DNA of 64,000 nucleotides from Shewanella sp. KT0246 (GTDB lineage: Bacteria; Pseudomonadota; Gammaproteobacteria; Enterobacterales; Shewanellaceae). Both the position numbers and the translations under genes were made by a program. Under the pieces are notes generated by a model, which had not been told where the DNA came from, did not search any database, and was given only the letters and a program-made list of their open reading frames with translations. The stretch spans positions 1 to 64,000 of the forward strand of contig NZ_BPEV01000018.1 in the NCBI RefSeq assembly GCF_019654955.1, in the 5' to 3' direction. The first letter of the stretch is position 1, and each line of letters opens with the position of its first letter. Shown here piece by piece: positions 19,812 to 30,315 of the stretch.

Positions 19812-19826
19812 TAAATTGCTTGAATA

Positions 19827-19856
19827 AATCCTCAGTTGAAAAACTGGGGATTTTTT
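19827..19856 (+). terminator. Rho-independent terminator
   Basis: AATCCTCAGTT pairs with AACTGGGGATT around a GAAA tetraloop, followed by TTTT. It ends the carboxylase polyprotein transcript. Confidence 0.88.
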
Positions 19857-20114
19857 ATCGCTATGCAAGATTGAACTCGACACAAATTAACGTAATTAAG
19901 ATTGAATTAATTGATACAAATTCGCTTTTTTGTTGCCGATTGCAGAAAAAATGTCTTACTCAACCTAGTCGCCATAAAAAATACCCGATTTGGGTCTGAA
20001 AAATTAAGTTGTTTGAAAAATAAACAATAACTTTTATTTTATTGTTTTATTTAGGAATAATGAAATTAAAGGCAATTTTTTTTTGCAAAATGTGATAATT
20101 TTTGCAAGTCCTAT

Positions 20115-20143
20115 TTGCGCATTTGAAGGTTCCCACTTACAAT
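20115..20143 (+). promoter_or_regulatory. candidate sigma-70 promoter for EF-G
   Basis: TTGCGC at 20115-20120, a 17-base spacer, then TACAAT at 20138-20143. It lies ~85 bases before the EF-G start codon and both boxes are close to consensus. Confidence 0.55.
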
Positions 20144-20228
20144 ATGCGCCTTAAATAACCAGATGTGCGGTGTGTCTAGCTTTTTTACATACTCCGTTTA
20201 CCTCTTAACTAATCATTAAAGTTGAATC

Positions 20229-22313
20229 ATGACCGAATTATCCAAATACAGAAACATTGGTATCTTCGCTCACGTTGACGCGGGTAAAACCACGACCACC
20301 GAGCGTATCCTTAAGCTAACCGGTAAGATCCACAAGATCGGTGAAGTACATGATGGTGAATCTACTACTGACTTCATGGAACAGGAAGCTGAGCGCGGTA
20401 TTACTATTCAGTCAGCAGCAGTAAGCTGTTTCTGGAATGACCACCGTTTTAACGTTATCGACACTCCAGGCCACGTTGACTTCACTGTTGAAGTATATCG
20501 TTCGCTTAAAGTTCTTGATGGCGGTGTAGGTGTATTCTGTGGTTCTGGTGGTGTTGAGCCTCAGTCAGAAACTAACTGGCGTTATGCTAACGAATCAGAA
20601 GTTGCTCGTATCATCTTCGTAAACAAATTAGACCGTATGGGTGCTGATTTCTTACGCGTTGTTAAGCAAACTCAAGACGTTCTAGCTGCTAACCCATTGG
20701 TTATGGTTTTACCGATTGGTATCGAAGACGAATTTACTGGTGTAGTTGACCTTCTAACCCGCAAAGCGTGGATATGGGATGAAACTGGACAAGCAGAAAA
20801 CTACAAGATCGAAGACGTTCCAGCTGATATGGTTGACATGGTAGAAGAATACCGTGAAATGCTAATCGAAACTGCTGTTGAGCAAGACGACGATCTAATG
20901 GAAGCTTACATGGAAGGCGAAGAGCCATCTATGGAAGACATTAAGCGTTGTATCCGTGCTGGTACTCGTACAATGGCATTCTTCCCTACTTACTGTGGTT
21001 CTGCATTCAAGAACAAAGGTATGCAGCTTCTTCTTGATGCTGTTGTTGACTACCTACCAGATCCAGTTGAAGTTGATCCACAGCCTCTTACTGATGAAGA
21101 AGGTAACGAAACTGGCGAGCACGCTTTAGTTTCTGTTGACGAGCCTTTCAAAGCATTAGCATTCAAAATCATGGATGACCGCTTTGGTGCCCTAACTTTC
21201 GTTCGTATCTACTCAGGTAAGATCAAGAAAGGTGACACCATCCTTAACTCTGCTACAGGTAAAACTGAGCGTGTTGGTCGTATGGTTGAGATGCAAGCTG
21301 ATGAGCGTAACGAATTAGATTCAGCTCAAGCTGGTGACATTATCGCTATCGTTGGTATGAAGAATGTTCAAACTGGTCACACTTTATGTGATGTTAAACA
21401 TCCTTGTACTCTTGAAGCAATGGTATTCCCAGAGCCAGTTATCTCTATCGCTGTAGCGCCTAAAGACAAAGGCGGTTCAGAGAAAATGGGTATCGCTATC
21501 GGTAAAATGATTGCAGAAGATCCATCTTTCCGTGTAGAAACTGATGAAGATTCAGGCGAAACCATCCTTAAAGGTATGGGTGAGCTTCACTTAGACATTA
21601 AAGTTGACATCCTTAAGCGTACTTACGGCGTTGACTTAATTGTTGGTGAGCCTCAAGTTGCTTACCGTGAAACTATCACTAAGGTAACTGAAGATAGCTA
21701 CACGCATAAGAAACAGTCTGGTGGTTCTGGTCAGTTTGGTAAAATTGACTACATCATTAAGCCTGGTGAGCAAAACACTGGTTTCACTTTCAGCTCTTCA
21801 GTTGTTGGTGGTAACGTACCTAAAGAATTCTGGCCTGCAGTTGAGAAAGGTTTCGCTAGCATGATGAACACCGGTACTGTTGCTGGTTTCCCTGTGTTAG
21901 ACGTTGAACTAGAACTTACTGATGGTGCTTTCCACGCAGTTGATTCGTCAGCAATCGCGTTCGAAATCGCAGCTAAAGGCGCATTCCGTCAGTCTATGCC
22001 TAAAGCCGGTGCACAACTTCTTGAGCCAATCATGAACGTTGATGTATTCAGCCCAGAAGACAACGTAGGTGACGTAATTGGTGACCTTAACCGTCGTCGT
22101 GGTATGATCAAAGACCAAATGGCTGGTGTTACTGGTGTTCGTATTAAAGCTGACGTACCGTTATCAGAAATGTTCGGTTACATCGGTTCACTACGTACTA
22201 TGACATCTGGTCGTGGCCAATTCTCTATGGAATTCGCTCACTACGCACCATGTCCAAACAGTGTTGCTGAAAAAGTAATTGCTGAAGTTAAAGAGCGTGA
22301 AGCTAAGAAGTAA
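20229..22313 (+). CDS. fusA: elongation factor G, second paralogue type
   Basis: Translational GTPase for ribosomal translocation and/or recycling. 694 residues. GTPase motifs: G1 AHVDAGKT (residue ~15), G2 with RGIT, G3 DTPGH, G4 NKLD. It has the complete EF-G domain series through domain V ([20 protein letters not shown]). It stands alone between a carboxylase gene and a GNAT gene, with its own promoter and terminator, not beside rpsL, rpsG and tuf. That indicates the extra EF-G copy known in Shewanella. Codon use is strongly biased (many GGT, CGT), as in highly expressed genes. Whether it acts in elongation or recycling is not decidable here. Confidence 0.93.
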   Translation: MTELSKYRNIGIFAHVDAGKTTTTERILKLTGKIHKIGEVHDGESTTDFMEQEAERGITIQSAAVSCFWNDHRFNVIDTPGHVDFTVEVYRSLKVLDGGVGVFCGSGGVEPQSETNWRYANESEVARIIFVNKLDRMGADFLRVVKQTQDVLAANPLVMVLPIGIEDEFTGVVDLLTRKAWIWDETGQAENYKIEDVPADMVDMVEEYREMLIETAVEQDDDLMEAYMEGEEPSMEDIKRCIRAGTRTMAFFPTYCGSAFKNKGMQLLLDAVVDYLPDPVEVDPQPLTDEEGNETGEHALVSVDEPFKALAFKIMDDRFGALTFVRIYSGKIKKGDTILNSATGKTERVGRMVEMQADERNELDSAQAGDIIAIVGMKNVQTGHTLCDVKHPCTLEAMVFPEPVISIAVAPKDKGGSEKMGIAIGKMIAEDPSFRVETDEDSGETILKGMGELHLDIKVDILKRTYGVDLIVGEPQVAYRETITKVTEDSYTHKKQSGGSGQFGKIDYIIKPGEQNTGFTFSSSVVGGNVPKEFWPAVEKGFASMMNTGTVAGFPVLDVELELTDGAFHAVDSSAIAFEIAAKGAFRQSMPKAGAQLLEPIMNVDVFSPEDNVGDVIGDLNRRRGMIKDQMAGVTGVRIKADVPLSEMFGYIGSLRTMTSGRGQFSMEFAHYAPCPNSVAEKVIAEVKEREAKK

Positions 22314-22335
22314 TTCTTAACTAAACTCTATAATT

Positions 22336-22365
22336 AAAAACCGCTGCCTTTGCAGCGGTTTTTTT
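22336..22365 (+). terminator. Rho-independent terminator after EF-G
   Basis: AACCGCTGC pairs with GCAGCGGTT around a short loop, followed by seven T residues. Confidence 0.93.
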
Positions 22366-22512
22366 ATGCTCAAAATTCAAAGCTGACAATTTATCTTTTT
22401 GGTTATTGTTAATAGTAAGCAACAAGTGTCTTTTCAAGATCGGGTGTCTTTAGCGCCTTGCTGCTTATGTATCAAGATGTAGAGTGTTGGAAAATAGTAC
22501 CAAGGAAGAGTG

Positions 22513-22977
22513 ATGATTAAAGTAAGGCGCTTTACCAAAAGCGACGTAAAGCCTTTATGGCAGCTAAAGCTGAACACTATTCACAATGTTAACCGTCAGC
22601 ACTATTCGTTAGCTGAGGTGACCGCGTGGGCGCCTCATGAGTACAATGAAAGCGCTTGGGTAGAAAGAGTGACAAAAATTAATCCGTTTGTGGCTGAGGT
22701 TAATCATGTGATTGCAGGTTTTGCAGATCTTCAAGATGATGGTTATATCGATCATTTCTACTGTAGCGCAGACTTTCAGAGACAAGGTGTGGGTGCTGCA
22801 TTAATGCAAGCCATCTTCAATCAGGCTTCAAAGTTAAAGCTTAACAGTTTGTATGCTGAAGTGAGTATTACCGCAAAACCATTTTTCAGCAGATATGGCT
22901 TTGTGGAAGAAGAGGCTCAAAGAGTGGAAGTTAGAGGTCAGAAGATTAATAACTTTGTCATGCGCAAAGTACTGTAA
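22513..22977 (+). CDS. GNAT-family N-acetyltransferase
   Basis: 154 residues with the GNAT fold. The acetyl-CoA-binding motif RQGVGAALMQAIF is near residue 96, preceded by the IDHFYCSADFQ strand and followed by FFSRYGFVEEE. This resembles the YafP-like subgroup of small acetyltransferases. The ATG at 22513 is preferred over the GTG at 22510 because AAGGAAG lies 5-11 bases upstream. The substrate is unknown. It converges with napB. Confidence 0.85.
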   Translation: MIKVRRFTKSDVKPLWQLKLNTIHNVNRQHYSLAEVTAWAPHEYNESAWVERVTKINPFVAEVNHVIAGFADLQDDGYIDHFYCSADFQRQGVGAALMQAIFNQASKLKLNSLYAEVSITAKPFFSRYGFVEEEAQRVEVRGQKINNFVMRKVL

Positions 22978-23015
22978 AATACTTTATAAAGTGCTTTAGA
23001 AAATTAACAGCCATC

Positions 23016-23048
23016 AAAAATGCCACTGTCATAGGACGGTGGCATTTT
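23016..23048. terminator. bidirectional terminator between the GNAT gene and napB
   Basis: AAAAATGCCAC pairs with GTGGCATTTT across a ~19-base interior. T runs follow on both strands, fitting the convergent genes on either side. Confidence 0.82.
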
Positions 23049-23078
23049 ATTGCTTGCACTATACAGACTCAATAAAGC

Positions 23079-23504
23079 TTAGTTAGTGTGAGTGTTACCA
23101 ACAATGGCTTCTTTGTTGTCAGCTTGAGCAACGTGACACTGGACGCAGAAGTAGTACTTATCGTCAAATTCGCCATCAGCTTTCACGTGAGATGCATCAA
23201 CAGGCGTAGCTTTCATACGCGCTGCTTTCTCTGTGCTGTGACACGATAAACAACCATTTTTCTTCATGGTAATTTTATAAGAGTCTTTGTGCGGGATGAG
23301 TGGTGGCATATGCACAAATGTTCTTTCTAATGATTTACCACGGCTTGGGTAAGTCGCTTTAGCGTCTGCTGGCATTGTTGCTGTAATGGCTACATCGCCA
23401 GCTAGTGATTTAACAGTCACAGGAGCTGCTGTTTCTGGTGCTTGTTGACCTGAGCATGCGCTAAGACTGAGCACTATCGCAGCAAGGCTGAGTATTTTCT
23501 TCAT
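23079..23504 (-). CDS. napB: periplasmic nitrate reductase electron-transfer subunit NapB (dihaem c-type cytochrome)
   Basis: Passes electrons to NapA. Two CxxCH haem sites are present, CLSCH near residue 89 and CVQCH near 122. The flanking family sequence is MPPLIPH before the first haem and HVAQADN.EAIVGNT at the end. 141 residues. The N-terminus MKKILSLAAIVLSLSAC has a lipobox-like LSAC, so it may be a lipoprotein rather than a soluble periplasmic protein; this is unusual for NapB. The ribosome binding site is CGGAGTG. It follows napA by ~100 bases. No napC, napG or napH follows it. Confidence 0.93.
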   Translation of the reverse strand: MKKILSLAAIVLSLSACSGQQAPETAAPVTVKSLAGDVAITATMPADAKATYPSRGKSLERTFVHMPPLIPHKDSYKITMKKNGCLSCHSTEKAARMKATPVDASHVKADGEFDDKYYFCVQCHVAQADNKEAIVGNTHTN

Positions 23505-23605
23505 GGTTTACACTCCGTCATATCCATTATTTTTTGTAAATGGATAGAGAAAATTAGTGATTGCGATGCCTATATTCCGTTTGATAAGACATCGCTTCAG
23601 TCAAG

Positions 23606-26089
23606 TTAGGCTTTAACAATCTTCACAGGACACTTCTTGAAATCCGTTTCTTTCGATAATGGATCCGTTGCATCAAGTAATAGTTTGTTTACCAGCTGTC
23701 TAGCATCAAAGAATGGCATAAATACCACGCCGACAGGTGGCTTGTTACGGCCTTTGGTTTCAACACGAGTTTTAACTTCACCGCGTGGAGAAATCACTTT
23801 CACTTCATCACCATTTTTAAGACCGCGATTGCTCGCATCTTTAGGATGCATGAATACTTGTGCATCAGGGTATGACTTATGTAGTTCAGGTACACGGGCT
23901 GTCATACTGGCGGTATGCCAATGCTCAAGTACGCGACCGGTTGACATCCATAGGTCAAACTCTTCATTTGGCTCTTCAGCAGCAGGCTCGAATGGCAGAG
24001 CAAAAATCACTGCGCGACCATCAGGCTTGCCGTAGAAGTTATAACCTTCACCCGCTTTAACGTATGGGTCACTGCCTTCAACAAAACGACGAACCGTTTC
24101 GGTACCATTGACTACAGGCCAACGTTTACCGCGGTTTTCATGATAGTTGTCAAATGCATCTAAATCGTGACCGTGTCCACGACCAAACTGAGCATATTCT
24201 TCAAACAGACCTTTTTGAAGGTAGAATCCGAATGCATCGTTTTCGTCGTTGTAGTCGCCTTTACATTCAGAAGTAGGGAATTTATCCACTACGCCGTTCG
24301 CAAACAAGATGTCATATAAAGTCTTTTCAGCGTATTCAGGCTTTTTAGCAATTAACTCTGCAGGCCAAACTTCTGAAACCTTAAAGCGCTTAGAGAACTC
24401 AACAAGCTGCCATAAGTCAGACTTAGCGCCTTCAGGTGCTTTAACTTGCTGATGCCACATATGAGTACGACGTTCTGCATTACCATATGCACCTTCTTTC
24501 TCAACCCACATCGCAGTAGGAAGAATCAAGTCAGCTGCTGTTGCCGTTACTGTAGGATATGGATCAGACACCACAATGAAGTTTTCAGGGTTGCGGAAGC
24601 CTGGGTAAATTTCATCGTTAATGTTTGGACCGGCTTGCATGTTATTGGTACACATAGTCCAGTAACAGTTTAGTTTGCCATCTTTAAGCATACGGCTTTG
24701 AAGAACAGCATGGTAACCAGGTTTAGGCGGAATAGTGCCTTCTGGTAATTGCCATAAATCTTCAGTCATTGCACGATGCTTAGGATTTGCCACTACCATA
24801 TCAGCAGGGAGACGGTGAGCGAATGTACCGACTTCACGAGCAGTACCACAAGCTGATGGTTGGCCAGTTAATGAGAACGGGCTGTTACCTGGAGTGGCAA
24901 TTTTACCGGTTAACAAGTGAATGTTATAAAGCATGTTATTTGCCCAAACACCACGAGTATGTTGGTTAATACCCATAGTCCATAAGCTCATGATCTTGAT
25001 GTTAGGATCAGCATATGCTTTAGCCATTTCTTCAAGATTCTCAACAGGCACGCCACTCATCTCAGATGCGTATTCAGCAGTATAAGTACTGACAAACTTT
25101 GCGTATTCTTCAAAAGAGATAGGCTTAGACTTACCATTACCAGGGTTTTTCGCTTTCTTCTCAAGAGGGTGCTCAGGGCGAAGGCCGTAACCGATATCAG
25201 TCACACCTTCTGCGAAGTTTGTGTGTTTGCTAACGAAGTCTTTATTAACCGCATCGTTTTGAATGATGTAGTTAGCAATGTAGTTCAAGATAACTAGGTC
25301 AGACTGTGGCTTAAACACCATCGCGTTATCAGCTAATTCAAAGCTACGGTTTTCGAAAGTAGAAAGCACGTGAACCTTGCTGCCAGCATGGCTTAAGCGA
25401 CGGTCAGTTAAGCGTGACCATAGAATTGGATGCATTTCTGCCATGTTCGCGCCCCAAAGCACGAAGTGATCTGCCGCTTCGAAGTCGTCATAACTACCCA
25501 TTGGCTCATCAATGCCAAAAGTACGCATGAAACCACCTACCGCCGATGCCATACAGTGACGAGCGTTAGGATCGATGTTGTTGGTTAAGAAGCCAGCTTT
25601 ATGCAATTTAGATGCAGCGTAGCCTTCCCAAATGGTCCATTGACCAGAACCAAACATACCAACTGAAGTCGGGCCTTTTTTAGCGATGCTTTCTTTCCAC
25701 TTGTCAGCCATAGTGTCTAGAGCAACATCCCAACTAACAGGAGTGAATTCGCCTTCTTTGTCATACTTGCCATCTTTCATTCTTAATAATGGCGAAGTTA
25801 AACGGTCCTTACCGTACATGATCTTAGAAAGGAAGTAGCCTTTAACACAGTTAAGACCTTTGTTTACAGGGCTTTCTGGGTCACCTTGAGTCGCAACAAC
25901 TTTACCGCCTTTTGTTCCGACTAATACACTACAACCTACACCACAGAAACGACATGGGGCTTTATCCCATTTAATTTCTGCAGATTTTTCTTCTGCTTGA
26001 ACCATTTTGATTGGTAAGGCAAGCCCAACAGCCGACGCGGCTGCAGTAGCGGCATTGGCTTTTAGAAACTCGCGACGGCTTATGCTCAT
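23606..26089 (-). CDS. napA: periplasmic nitrate reductase catalytic subunit
   Basis: Molybdenum bis-MGD enzyme reducing nitrate to nitrite in the periplasm. 827 residues. The Tat signal is [11 protein letters not shown] (residues ~4-14). The 4Fe-4S site is CRFCGVGC...NCVKG (residues ~46-85). The molybdenum-ligand cysteine is expected in the [11 protein letters not shown] stretch. The C-terminal molydopterin-binding domain includes [13 protein letters not shown]. The ribosome binding site is GAGGAA. Upstream lie candidate NarP and Crp sites (listed). No napD (the NapA chaperone), napE or napF is adjacent, so maturation and quinol oxidation must rely on genes elsewhere, for example a CymA-type dehydrogenase. 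Confidence 0.97.
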   Translation of the reverse strand: MSISRREFLKANAATAAASAVGLALPIKMVQAEEKSAEIKWDKAPCRFCGVGCSVLVGTKGGKVVATQGDPESPVNKGLNCVKGYFLSKIMYGKDRLTSPLLRMKDGKYDKEGEFTPVSWDVALDTMADKWKESIAKKGPTSVGMFGSGQWTIWEGYAASKLHKAGFLTNNIDPNARHCMASAVGGFMRTFGIDEPMGSYDDFEAADHFVLWGANMAEMHPILWSRLTDRRLSHAGSKVHVLSTFENRSFELADNAMVFKPQSDLVILNYIANYIIQNDAVNKDFVSKHTNFAEGVTDIGYGLRPEHPLEKKAKNPGNGKSKPISFEEYAKFVSTYTAEYASEMSGVPVENLEEMAKAYADPNIKIMSLWTMGINQHTRGVWANNMLYNIHLLTGKIATPGNSPFSLTGQPSACGTAREVGTFAHRLPADMVVANPKHRAMTEDLWQLPEGTIPPKPGYHAVLQSRMLKDGKLNCYWTMCTNNMQAGPNINDEIYPGFRNPENFIVVSDPYPTVTATAADLILPTAMWVEKEGAYGNAERRTHMWHQQVKAPEGAKSDLWQLVEFSKRFKVSEVWPAELIAKKPEYAEKTLYDILFANGVVDKFPTSECKGDYNDENDAFGFYLQKGLFEEYAQFGRGHGHDLDAFDNYHENRGKRWPVVNGTETVRRFVEGSDPYVKAGEGYNFYGKPDGRAVIFALPFEPAAEEPNEEFDLWMSTGRVLEHWHTASMTARVPELHKSYPDAQVFMHPKDASNRGLKNGDEVKVISPRGEVKTRVETKGRNKPPVGVVFMPFFDARQLVNKLLLDATDPLSKETDFKKCPVKIVKA

Positions 26090-26213
26090 GGTGTTTCCTC
26101 ACTCTTTGCTGTTAGTTGATAACCTTGAAAGGTTAATCATCGTTTTATATGCCAAATAATGGCTTTATTCATCTCTATAATGTTGAGTTTAAACCTCACA
26201 TTTATCATGGGTA

Positions 26214-26229
26214 TACCTCGCAATGAGTA
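26214..26229 (-). promoter_or_regulatory. candidate NarP/NarL 7-2-7 site
   Basis: TACCTCG-CA-ATGAGTA matches the inverted heptamer consensus TACYYMT-NN-AKRRGTA at all but one position. It lies ~125 bases before the napA start codon. Nitrate/nitrite-responsive NarP control of nap is well known in gammaproteobacteria; this site is a prediction. Confidence 0.6.
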
Positions 26230-26265
26230 TACTGGGGATTTATTGTCGTAGATCACATTTTATCA

Positions 26266-26281
26266 TGTGATCTATAACACA
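26266..26281 (-). promoter_or_regulatory. candidate Crp site upstream of napA
   Basis: TGTGA-TCTATA-ACACA differs at one position from TGTGA-N6-TCACA. It is ~180 bases before the napA start codon. In Shewanella, Crp is a main activator of anaerobic respiration genes, so the location is sensible. This is a pattern match only. Confidence 0.55.
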
Positions 26282-26518
26282 TTTTAGAAGTTACTCAGTC
26301 ACTTATTTAGCTGGTGTTAATTTAAGCGATACATTGATTCTAGGTGAAGATGGGAGAAAATGAAGGGGAAGTAGTAGATTTAAATGGTTTTATTGATTGT
26401 TTTTATTTTGTTCATAAGTTGGTTTTAATTTAATCATTCACTCTTTATTCTCTTACCATTTACCTTAGTGCTTTCTGTGCGGATTGTTTAGTGTGTATCA
26501 CATAGGGAGTAACGCACA

Positions 26519-27682
26519 CTAATATCCAGTTAACTCCATATAACCATTGCCATTATGGCTGCCAATAACGTTAATGGGACCTTCCCAATAAGCAATGGAT
26601 AATGGCATATTGCTATCAGGGTTTAGCGCACTGATAGTGACATCGATTTGCTCACTATTTATTGCTAGCTGCCAACTAGTGGGGTAGTTGCCACTGTCGG
26701 TTTGCTGCCAATTAATAGGCGTCATTGAAATATCATCAGGTGATTGCGAACTATTGATATTTCGTCCTGAGCCGTCAGAAAACATTCGTCTAGCACTATA
26801 AAAATCGGGCGTATCTTCATTTGCGCCGCGAAGCTGAAACACCATTAATGCAGAGCCATCATTTAATCTGATGGAAAACCAGTCCCAACCTTGTTGGGCT
26901 TTGGTGAGAAATTGTGAACTCCACTCTCTATCTAACCAAGCTTTACCAGAAACCAATTCTTGTTTTCCGTTGCGTGTAATCGTGCCAGTTAGATCTATAA
27001 ATGGTTGGCTATAGTAATAGGAGGCGACGGCAGCATCAGCACTTTTAATGCTGTAACCCTTATTACCTTGCAGTTGCATTGGAGCGTGACTTATTAAAGA
27101 CAACTGATAACTAAAATCGTCGTTTGCTACAGATAATGTCGCAGGAAAAAGCCCATCCGATTCACTAATCCATTGCCAGTTATCTAATTTTGCAGTGAAT
27201 GGCTGGGCACTAATAGTGGCAAGGTTTGGATGGCCTCGAGACCATTTTTCGGCTGCTTGATGATTACTTTTTGAGGTTAACGCGGCATGAGCCATATACA
27301 TCTGTGATGTTGCCCAATTAGTTTTTTTATCATCGCTTGAGCTATTAGTTGCAAGTGCAATTCTAAATTGTGTCCATTGAATACCAAGTTGCTCACCTGT
27401 TTGTGTTTGCATGTTGGCGGTTAAATACCACCATTCTTGACGGAAATTGTCATGGCTTTGGTGATCGGCAGGAAAAGAAAATTGATAATCAGGTGTGACA
27501 CTGTCGTAATCTTCCATTTGTGAAGGTGACTCACCCAATAAACCGCCCATACTAATAGTTGTAGCGGGCTCAGGCTGACAAGCCACTAACATCAATAAAG
27601 CTGGCAACAGTAGCCATGAAATGGTTCTTTCAAGCTTGGCTTTAACAGATACAACAAATGATGGACAGATTATCGGTTTCAT
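26519..27682 (-). CDS. AttH/CrtC-like lipocalin-domain lipoprotein
   Basis: 387 residues. It has a lipoprotein signal with LVAC lipobox near residue 35. The AttH-type lipocalin-like domain follows (EWWYLTANMQTQTGEQLG near residue 83, GKAWLDREWSS near 245, DWFSIRLNDGSALMVFQL). The family includes hydroxyneurosporene synthase CrtC-like proteins and the AttH component of attEFGH-type ABC systems. Its start overlaps the permease stop by 4 bases, so translation is coupled. Together with the two upstream genes it forms a three-gene ABC-type unit. The ligand is unknown, possibly a lipid or apolar compound. Confidence 0.85.
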   Translation of the reverse strand: MKPIICPSFVVSVKAKLERTISWLLLPALLMLVACQPEPATTISMGGLLGESPSQMEDYDSVTPDYQFSFPADHQSHDNFRQEWWYLTANMQTQTGEQLGIQWTQFRIALATNSSSDDKKTNWATSQMYMAHAALTSKSNHQAAEKWSRGHPNLATISAQPFTAKLDNWQWISESDGLFPATLSVANDDFSYQLSLISHAPMQLQGNKGYSIKSADAAVASYYYSQPFIDLTGTITRNGKQELVSGKAWLDREWSSQFLTKAQQGWDWFSIRLNDGSALMVFQLRGANEDTPDFYSARRMFSDGSGRNINSSQSPDDISMTPINWQQTDSGNYPTSWQLAINSEQIDVTISALNPDSNMPLSIAYWEGPINVIGSHNGNGYMELTGY

Positions 27683-30315
27683 AAGGCCTCCTGCTGCAAA
27701 CTATTAATCAGCGGCTTTCTTGTTTGCCAGTAAAGTGGAATTGCAATGGCGACAGCGCTAGTGGTTAAAGCTATAAACACCACTCGAATATAAGCTTGCC
27801 AGTCCCATAACATGGCGATACTCCAGCCGAAGGCTTGTAAGGTCACTTTGTTAATTAGTAAGTACCCCAAAACGGCGCCAGTAGGTAATGCTACCAAGCA
27901 TGTGAGAAGCACAATGAGCTGCATCTGCACAAATGTCATGATTCTTAACTTGCCTTTGCTTATTCCTAAAGCATAAAGCTTAGCCAGTGGTGCTTGCCTA
28001 GCTTGGGTTAACATTAAACAAGCGCTGAACAAGCCAATGGCCGCAACCATCAAGGTTAAGCTGTTGAGCACCATGGTAATAGAAAACGTTTGTTTGAACA
28101 TGGCGATGGCTTGTTGCTTTATCTTGGCTTGGTTGTACATTTGCGCGTTAGAGATTAGTTTACTGTCGACTAACAATTGCTCAAGTTCGCTGATGTCACC
28201 TTGGTAACTGGCTGCAATACTTTTGGGTTTTTCGGGTAAACCTACTTTTTTCCATAATTCCTGGTCAATGACGACTTGGCCTTTAGGATTACCATAATCA
28301 AAAAATATTCCGCCAATGGTGGGTAATGTGTCACTAGATCCCAAGGTATTTCGAGATAATTGTGAGCTCGAGGTTTGTATAAAAGCTTCTATTTCAAAAG
28401 TGTCACCAAGGTTTAAACCGTATTTTATGGCGATAGGCTCACTGATGAGGATTTGATTGCCTAATTGAAATTCTTGCCATAAATCACTGGTTTGAGATTT
28501 TAATGAGCTGGTGACTTTGGTTGAGTATAAGTCACGGGTTACCAATTCAACTGGCATATTTTGATACTGTGACTGAACAGTCCACTGGGTATAAACACCA
28601 CTGACTTTTTCTTTATCGCTTAAAAAGTCTTGTATATCGAGAATTTTATCGCCTGAAGGGCGCATGTATAAGTCAGCATGTAGACGGCTTTCGAGCCATG
28701 TTTTTAGGGTGACTTCAAAGCTTCCCACTAAGGTATTCATAGAGATATTGGCCGTTAACGCTAATAGCATTGCCATCATGGCAAGCGATAAAGGCCCGAT
28801 TAACTCTTTGGTTTCAGCAATCATGTAATGCCATATACCCGCTGGGAAGATATGTGCGAGCCATTGGCTTATTTTGTATATGGTAAGCGGCAGCAAAAGA
28901 GGGATTGCGATAATCACCACGCCCATTAACCCTAAACTGACTTGGTACTGCTTGGCAAAAGGAAAGGCAATCGCGCAAGCAATTAGACTCAGTACTGCAA
29001 GGATAAATTGAACCTTATGGGTTCGAACGAGGTGGCGAACCTGGTTAGTTTTAGTACTTATTCGTGCAAGGGGTTGATTGGTGAGTTGTCTATATAGAGG
29101 TAAGCAAGCTAATAGTCCGGCAAATAAAGTCAGCCCAATTGCTTGCGCTAACCATTGCCATTGCCATGAACCCGGCATAAGTCTAGCACCGTAGAGTTGC
29201 TCTAAGGTCATTGCCACCATAGGTTGTAGCCACAAACTTAGTTGCAGTCCAAGGATAAAACCGATTATTGAACCAATTATAACCAGTAGCATTAGTTCGC
29301 AAATTAATGCCAGCATTAAACGTTTTTTTTGAATGCCCAACTGAAGCAATTGCACCAGTAATTTTTGCCGCTTCATTAAACTGTAGCGCACCCCGTTATA
29401 GGCGATGAAAAGTCCAACTACAAATGCCAACATACTCATGGCATTGAGATTCAAATGAAAACTACGAGTGAGCTCTTGTAGAGCTTGGCCTTGATCTTGT
29501 TCGGTAATATTAGCTTGTTCTTGAAGCAGGTTTTGCTGATTAATACGTTTAATCAATAACTCAGGATTATCAAATAACGCAATGTAAGAGAGCTGGTTTG
29601 GCTGATGTAATAGTTTTTGTGCCAGTGAAATATCAGCCACGATGGCGTTACCTAGACCAAAATCATCATTTAATCCGATGACGTCTAGTTTGATAGTGGC
29701 AGCATTCTCCTTGCTGGAATCTTGCAAATAAAACTCACCATTAGGGGCGATTTTATCTGCCAAGGACTCACTCATTAATAGAATGTTTTCAGCCGCGAGT
29801 AATCTAGCTATAGGGATATTAGGGTTAACAAAGGCGTTATTTTGACTGGCGTTATCATCTGCATTGTTGTCACTTGATGTTGTCTGGTTAACTTGTAAAT
29901 TGATTGCTGCAAATAAATCACTGCCTTGAATTTGCCAGCGTCTTCCTTGTGAGTCGACTACAAGGCCATTCACAATGGCTAAGGCGTTGCTTATGCCAGA
30001 TTGACGTAATCTAAAATAAACTTGCTCATTAAGGTAACGCTCTCCGGCTGTAGGTGTAATAAGTAAACTGGCTCTTTGGCTTAGGAGTTCAGTTGCTTCA
30101 CTATAACTTCGAACAGCATTCTCGTTAGTTGATTTAACCCCAATAAGTAAGGTCACAGCTAAGATTATGCCAAGTAAAATAGCGCCAGCTTGCAAAGGCG
30201 CATGCCGGTAATGGGCAAAGAAAACACGTAAACTAAAACCTATCTCAGATAATGTATTTATCTTGGACACAATTGGTTTGTTAGCATCGTCAGTTTGAGC
30301 ACGAATATTACTCAT
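27679..30315 (-). CDS. ABC transporter permease, duplicated FtsX/MacB type
   Basis: 878 residues with two FtsX-like halves. A first helix is near residue 40, a large extracytoplasmic region follows, a helix block spans ~290-420 and a single helix plus further helices ~430-520. A second extracytoplasmic region precedes a C-terminal block of three helices (~750-870). This is the layout of LolC/E- and MacB-like permeases that do not move small solutes but act on lipids, lipoproteins or peptides. It overlaps the ATPase gene by 8 bases and the AttH-like gene by 4. It corresponds to a fused attF/attG-like permease. Confidence 0.88.
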   Translation of the reverse strand: MSNIRAQTDDANKPIVSKINTLSEIGFSLRVFFAHYRHAPLQAGAILLGIILAVTLLIGVKSTNENAVRSYSEATELLSQRASLLITPTAGERYLNEQVYFRLRQSGISNALAIVNGLVVDSQGRRWQIQGSDLFAAINLQVNQTTSSDNNADDNASQNNAFVNPNIPIARLLAAENILLMSESLADKIAPNGEFYLQDSSKENAATIKLDVIGLNDDFGLGNAIVADISLAQKLLHQPNQLSYIALFDNPELLIKRINQQNLLQEQANITEQDQGQALQELTRSFHLNLNAMSMLAFVVGLFIAYNGVRYSLMKRQKLLVQLLQLGIQKKRLMLALICELMLLVIIGSIIGFILGLQLSLWLQPMVAMTLEQLYGARLMPGSWQWQWLAQAIGLTLFAGLLACLPLYRQLTNQPLARISTKTNQVRHLVRTHKVQFILAVLSLIACAIAFPFAKQYQVSLGLMGVVIIAIPLLLPLTIYKISQWLAHIFPAGIWHYMIAETKELIGPLSLAMMAMLLALTANISMNTLVGSFEVTLKTWLESRLHADLYMRPSGDKILDIQDFLSDKEKVSGVYTQWTVQSQYQNMPVELVTRDLYSTKVTSSLKSQTSDLWQEFQLGNQILISEPIAIKYGLNLGDTFEIEAFIQTSSSQLSRNTLGSSDTLPTIGGIFFDYGNPKGQVVIDQELWKKVGLPEKPKSIAASYQGDISELEQLLVDSKLISNAQMYNQAKIKQQAIAMFKQTFSITMVLNSLTLMVAAIGLFSACLMLTQARQAPLAKLYALGISKGKLRIMTFVQMQLIVLLTCLVALPTGAVLGYLLINKVTLQAFGWSIAMLWDWQAYIRVVFIALTTSAVAIAIPLYWQTRKPLINSLQQEAL

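Larger units (their letters stand above)
19775..20228. other. intergenic region between the carboxylase and EF-G genes
   Basis: 454 bases without a gene. It contains an 11-base perfect inverted repeat just after the carboxylase stop, a strong terminator and a good promoter for EF-G (each listed separately). The middle is very AT-rich, with a small hairpin TTGTTT/AAACAA at 20009-20027. Confidence 0.7.
26090..26518. other. intergenic regulatory region upstream of napA
   Basis: 429 bases with no supported gene; in particular no napD-sized ORF on either strand. It holds the napA promoter region, with NarP-like and Crp-like sites at 26214-26281. A perfect small inverted repeat TAACCTT/AAGGTTA lies close to the napA start (about 26120). 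The part from 26290 to 26518 is AT-rich and I see nothing in it. Confidence 0.7.

Noticed and set aside
26117..26132. Palindrome TAACCTTGAAAGGTTA in the napA leader as an operator
   Set aside because: It matches no regulator consensus I know and is short enough to be chance; noted only in the region description.
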